This document shows positions 4,578-6,699 of a DNA stretch of 6,699 nucleotides, piece by piece; the first letter of the stretch is position 1, and each line of letters starts with the position of its first letter. Where the stretch lies: assembly GCA_030613285.1 (NCBI GenBank), contig JAUWME010000137.1, forward strand, positions 1 to 6,699, in the 5' to 3' direction. The translations under genes and the position numbers were made by a program. This stretch comes from Candidatus Zymogenus sp. (GTDB lineage: Bacteria; Desulfobacterota; Zymogenia; Zymogenales; Zymogenaceae). Under the pieces are notes generated by a model that was given only the letters and a program-made list of their open reading frames with translations, did not search any database and had not been told where the DNA came from.

Positions 4578-6530
4578 CTATTTAAAGAAGTCTATTACAT
4601 CATGCAATTTGTCCGTAACAGGAAATTCGTTCAGACTTTCAAAAAAAATCTTCCCATAGCTCCGTTTATAAAGCCTTGCGTCAAGCACACTCAAAACCCC
4701 CCTGTCTCTGTCTGATCTTATCAGCCGTCCCATCCCCTGTCTCAATGATATCACCGCCCTTGGCAATTGAAACTCCATAAAAGGATTTAACCCACTTCGT
4801 TCAACAAACTCAATCTTCGCTTCAATCAAAGGGTCGGCAGGAGAATCAAAGGGAAGTTTATCAATGACAACAAGCGACAAAGCCTCCCCCGGCACATCAA
4901 CCCCTTCCCAAAAAGAGACTGTCGCAAAGAGAACCGACTCTATCTCCTGTTGAAACCGTTTTAGGAGGACATTTTTGGGTGCCTCTCCCTGAATAAGCAT
5001 TTCGTAGGGCAACTTTGATGCAAGCCCATCGTGCACATCCCTCATGTTTTTGAGACTGGTAAAAAGGATGAGGGCTCGCCCTGAGCTTGCACCAACGATC
5101 TCTTCCACCGTTTTGGATACGGCATTAACAAACTCCATGCTGTTTGGGAGGGGGAGCTTTCTTGGCACGTAGAGAAGGACATTAGATTCGGTGTCAAATC
5201 CCCCTGATATCACAATTTCATCGGTTTGACCGTCAAGTCCAATGCTCGACTTAAAAAATTCAAAACTGCCTGAAACCGTAAGTGTCGCCGAAGTAAAAAT
5301 TATTGTGTCGATGTTTTCAAAAAGTTGACGCCTCATCTCATAAGAAATATCCAAGGGGAACGCACTTAAAAATATCCCCCTTCCTCGACGCTCACATACA
5401 AAAACATAGCTGTCGTCGGGCATCGTAACAACAAAATCGATGGCGTCACAAATCTCACCTACCCTTCTGGCCAAGGAGACTACCGAATCTGCATTCCCAT
5501 AAAGACCCTTTATTCTATCTCGAAGAATAAAAAGCATCGATATTAAGACCTCGGCTTTTTTTATCTCGTCTGGTGTAAAAAAACCCTTTAACATCCTTTT
5601 TTTTACATTTTCCCCTTTCTTTGAAAAACCTTTCTTCTTCATCAACGCCCCAAAAAAGGTGTCTGTGGCCTCCGCAAGCTTTTTGGTATTGTTCAGAACA
5701 TCCTTGTTGGTCACCCCTTCGGCGGCCATCTCGCTCAAAATGTCCCGAATAAGCTCCTCTATTCTGTACGGGGAGATCGTTATCCCAAAGTGAGAGGTAG
5801 ATACCTTCTCAAGATTGTGGGCTTCGTCCAAGACCAGCGCCTCGTAGTTTGGTAATACCCCCATCCCTCCCGAAGTTTTTATCCCCAAGTCCGCCAAAAA
5901 AAGGTGGTGATTGACCACTACAATTTCTGCCGACTGGGCCTCTCTCCTTATCCGGTTTACAAAACACTCGTCAAAGTGGAAACACTTTTGTCCGTAACAG
6001 CTGTCCGGTGTCGATGCTATTTCGTACCAAGGGGCAAAGTTGTCGGGGAGGCTCTCTATCTCTGCTCTATCGCCCGTTTCGGTCTTTTTTGCCCACTCTT
6101 CAATGACCTTAAACATCTTGTTGTCATTTTTAAACTCGAAAGTTCCCTGTCGAACAAATCGGGAAAACCGCCTTATGCAAAGATAGTTGTTTCGCCCTTT
6201 TAACTTAACTGCCTTTATTTTCCGTCCAAAAGCCCTCTCAATTATCGGAATGTCGCCATCGATAATCTGATCCTGAAGGTTCTTGGTCCCCGTGGAGATG
6301 ACAACCCTTTTACCAGATAGCAATATAGGATAGAGATAGGCCAGAGTCTTTCCCGTCCCCGTTCCCGCCTCTACAAGCAGGTACTTCTCGCCTGTCAGGG
6401 CAGATAGCACCTCACTGGCCATATCTATCTGCCCGGCCCTAAATTCATAACCAGCAAGGGCATTAGAGAGGAGGCCCTTCTTCCCAAAAAACTCCTCTAT
6501 CTTGCCGTTTTTGTCCGATGGACTTCCCAT
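4578..6530 (-). CDS. dinG: DinG/XPD-family iron-sulfur DNA helicase
   Basis: This is a superfamily 2, 5'-3' type ATP-dependent helicase (DinG/YoaA group, COG1199), expected to unwind DNA during repair or remove R-loops and secondary structures. Residue numbers count from a TTG at 6542. The Q-motif-like YEFRAGQ is at 32-38, Walker A EAGTGTGKT at 58-66, and the iron-sulfur domain has Cys122, Cys182, Cys187 and Cys193. DEAH is at 239-242, a SFWEGVDVPGEALSLVV motif precedes KLPF, and motif VI QGMGRLIRS is at 602-610. There is no N-terminal exonuclease domain, unlike DinG of many Firmicutes. I prefer the ATG at 6530 (650 residues) because GAGG abuts the TTG with no spacing, but its own spacing to the ATG is long (12 bases), so both starts remain possible. 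The gene ends in TAG-TAA. It appears unrelated in function to the che genes. Confidence 0.93.
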   Translation of the reverse strand: MGSPSDKNGKIEEFFGKKGLLSNALAGYEFRAGQIDMASEVLSALTGEKYLLVEAGTGTGKTLAYLYPILLSGKRVVISTGTKNLQDQIIDGDIPIIERAFGRKIKAVKLKGRNNYLCIRRFSRFVRQGTFEFKNDNKMFKVIEEWAKKTETGDRAEIESLPDNFAPWYEIASTPDSCYGQKCFHFDECFVNRIRREAQSAEIVVVNHHLFLADLGIKTSGGMGVLPNYEALVLDEAHNLEKVSTSHFGITISPYRIEELIRDILSEMAAEGVTNKDVLNNTKKLAEATDTFFGALMKKKGFSKKGENVKKRMLKGFFTPDEIKKAEVLISMLFILRDRIKGLYGNADSVVSLARRVGEICDAIDFVVTMPDDSYVFVCERRGRGIFLSAFPLDISYEMRRQLFENIDTIIFTSATLTVSGSFEFFKSSIGLDGQTDEIVISGGFDTESNVLLYVPRKLPLPNSMEFVNAVSKTVEEIVGASSGRALILFTSLKNMRDVHDGLASKLPYEMLIQGEAPKNVLLKRFQQEIESVLFATVSFWEGVDVPGEALSLVVIDKLPFDSPADPLIEAKIEFVERSGLNPFMEFQLPRAVISLRQGMGRLIRSDRDRGVLSVLDARLYKRSYGKIFFESLNEFPVTDKLHDVIDFFK

Positions 6531-6532
6531 AG

Positions 6533-6561
6533 TTGACTTCAACCTCGAAAGATGATATAAA
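6533..6561 (+). promoter_or_regulatory. Sigma-70-like promoter for the plus-strand gene at 6685
   Basis: TTGACT (6533-6538), 17 bases, then TATAAA (6556-6561) forms a near-consensus promoter. It has the same -35 hexamer and spacing as the candidate before the che operon. Transcription would start near 6568 and give an untranslated leader of about 115 bases. It overlaps the first codons or upstream region of the divergent helicase gene, so the two may interfere. Confidence 0.5.
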
Positions 6562-6604
6562 ACATATTAGGCTTTTTATGCCAAACAATTTGACCTAAAG
6601 AATA

Positions 6605-6617
6605 CTAAATATTTTAG
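6605..6617. repeat. Short inverted repeat in the divergent intergenic region
   Basis: CTAAA-TAT-TTTAG has perfect 5-bp arms, lies in the leader of the plus-strand gene and is followed by an A-tract. The same gap holds a tandem 8-mer, CAATTAAA/CAATTAAG (6630-6645). Either could be a binding site or simply AT-rich noise. Confidence 0.25.
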
Positions 6618-6672
6618 CAAAAAAAGGGCAATTAAACAATTAAGATGTGTAAAACAAATTTTTCATTAAATC

Positions 6673-6678
6673 AAGGAG
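6673..6678 (+). promoter_or_regulatory. Ribosome binding site of the plus-strand gene at 6685
   Basis: AAGGAG is followed by six bases and ATG, an ideal SD arrangement. It is the main reason to call the five visible codons a real gene start. Confidence 0.75.
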
Positions 6679-6684
6679 TGAAAA

Positions 6685-6699
6685 ATGAGCAACGGCGAT
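6685..6699 (+). CDS. Start of a plus-strand gene, product unknown (runs off the right edge)
   Basis: Only five codons are visible (MSNGD). The call rests on the strong SD (AAGGAG, 6-base spacing), the ATG and an upstream promoter candidate at 6533-6561. The gene is divergent from the helicase. Nothing can be said about its function. Confidence 0.6.

Noticed and set aside
6554..6584. Minus-strand helicase promoter TTGGCA with a TATATC or TTATAT box
   Set aside because: The -10 box is poor at 17-18 base spacing and reasonable only at 19, so it is too weak to list, although the helicase gene must have a promoter near here.
1..6699. tRNA, rRNA, CRISPR array, insertion sequence or phage genes
   Set aside because: No tRNA-like cloverleaf, no regular repeat-spacer pattern, and no transposase, integrase or terminal inverted repeats were seen on either strand.

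Overview
The window looks like a bacterial chromosome segment, moderately AT-rich, with Shine-Dalgarno (SD) sites of the AGGAG/GGAGG type and sigma-70-like promoter elements. I cannot place the organism from the sequence. A Ras-like GTPase/roadblock pair next to chemosensory genes is known from deltaproteobacteria-like groups, actinobacteria and several candidate phyla, so it does not settle the question.

All complete genes lie on the minus strand and are read from right to left. At the right, 4578-6530 encodes a DinG/XPD-family iron-sulfur helicase. A 148-bp gap follows, with a good promoter candidate. Then comes a compact gene series: a small Ras-like GTPase of the COG2229/CvnD type (3917-4429), a roadblock/LC7 protein (3522-3899), CheR methyltransferase (2665-3522), a chemoreceptor with no evident extracytoplasmic sensor domain (1291-2571), CheW (693-1193), CheY (331-696) and the start of a receiver-less CheB methylesterase (1-324, running off the left edge). 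Spacing is tight: 17 bp GTPase/roadblock, 1-bp overlap roadblock/cheR, 4-bp overlap cheW/cheY, 6 bp cheY/cheB. The exceptions are leaders of about 95 bp before mcp and before cheW. CheA is not in the window; it would be expected further left. At the extreme right a plus-strand gene begins at 6685, with five codons visible, behind a strong SD and a promoter candidate that overlaps the start of the helicase gene.

Taken together, the operon encodes a receptor with its adaptation enzymes (CheR, CheB), coupling protein and response regulator, headed by a GTPase and a likely GTPase regulator. My inference is that it is a chemosensory array whose output or input passes through a Ras-like switch, comparable in logic to the Frz-MglA/MglB polarity system. 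No flagellar or pilus gene is visible to show the output.

The points most worth a second look are: the GTPase/roadblock module fused into a che operon; cheY and cheB lying in one reading frame, separated by one UAG codon and two sense codons; a clear imperfect direct repeat that duplicates the mcp-3'-end/cheW-5'-end junction about 94 bp apart, which looks like a scar of gene duplication and deletion; the sensorless receptor; and a CheW that lacks the usual Arg in its NLRG motif.
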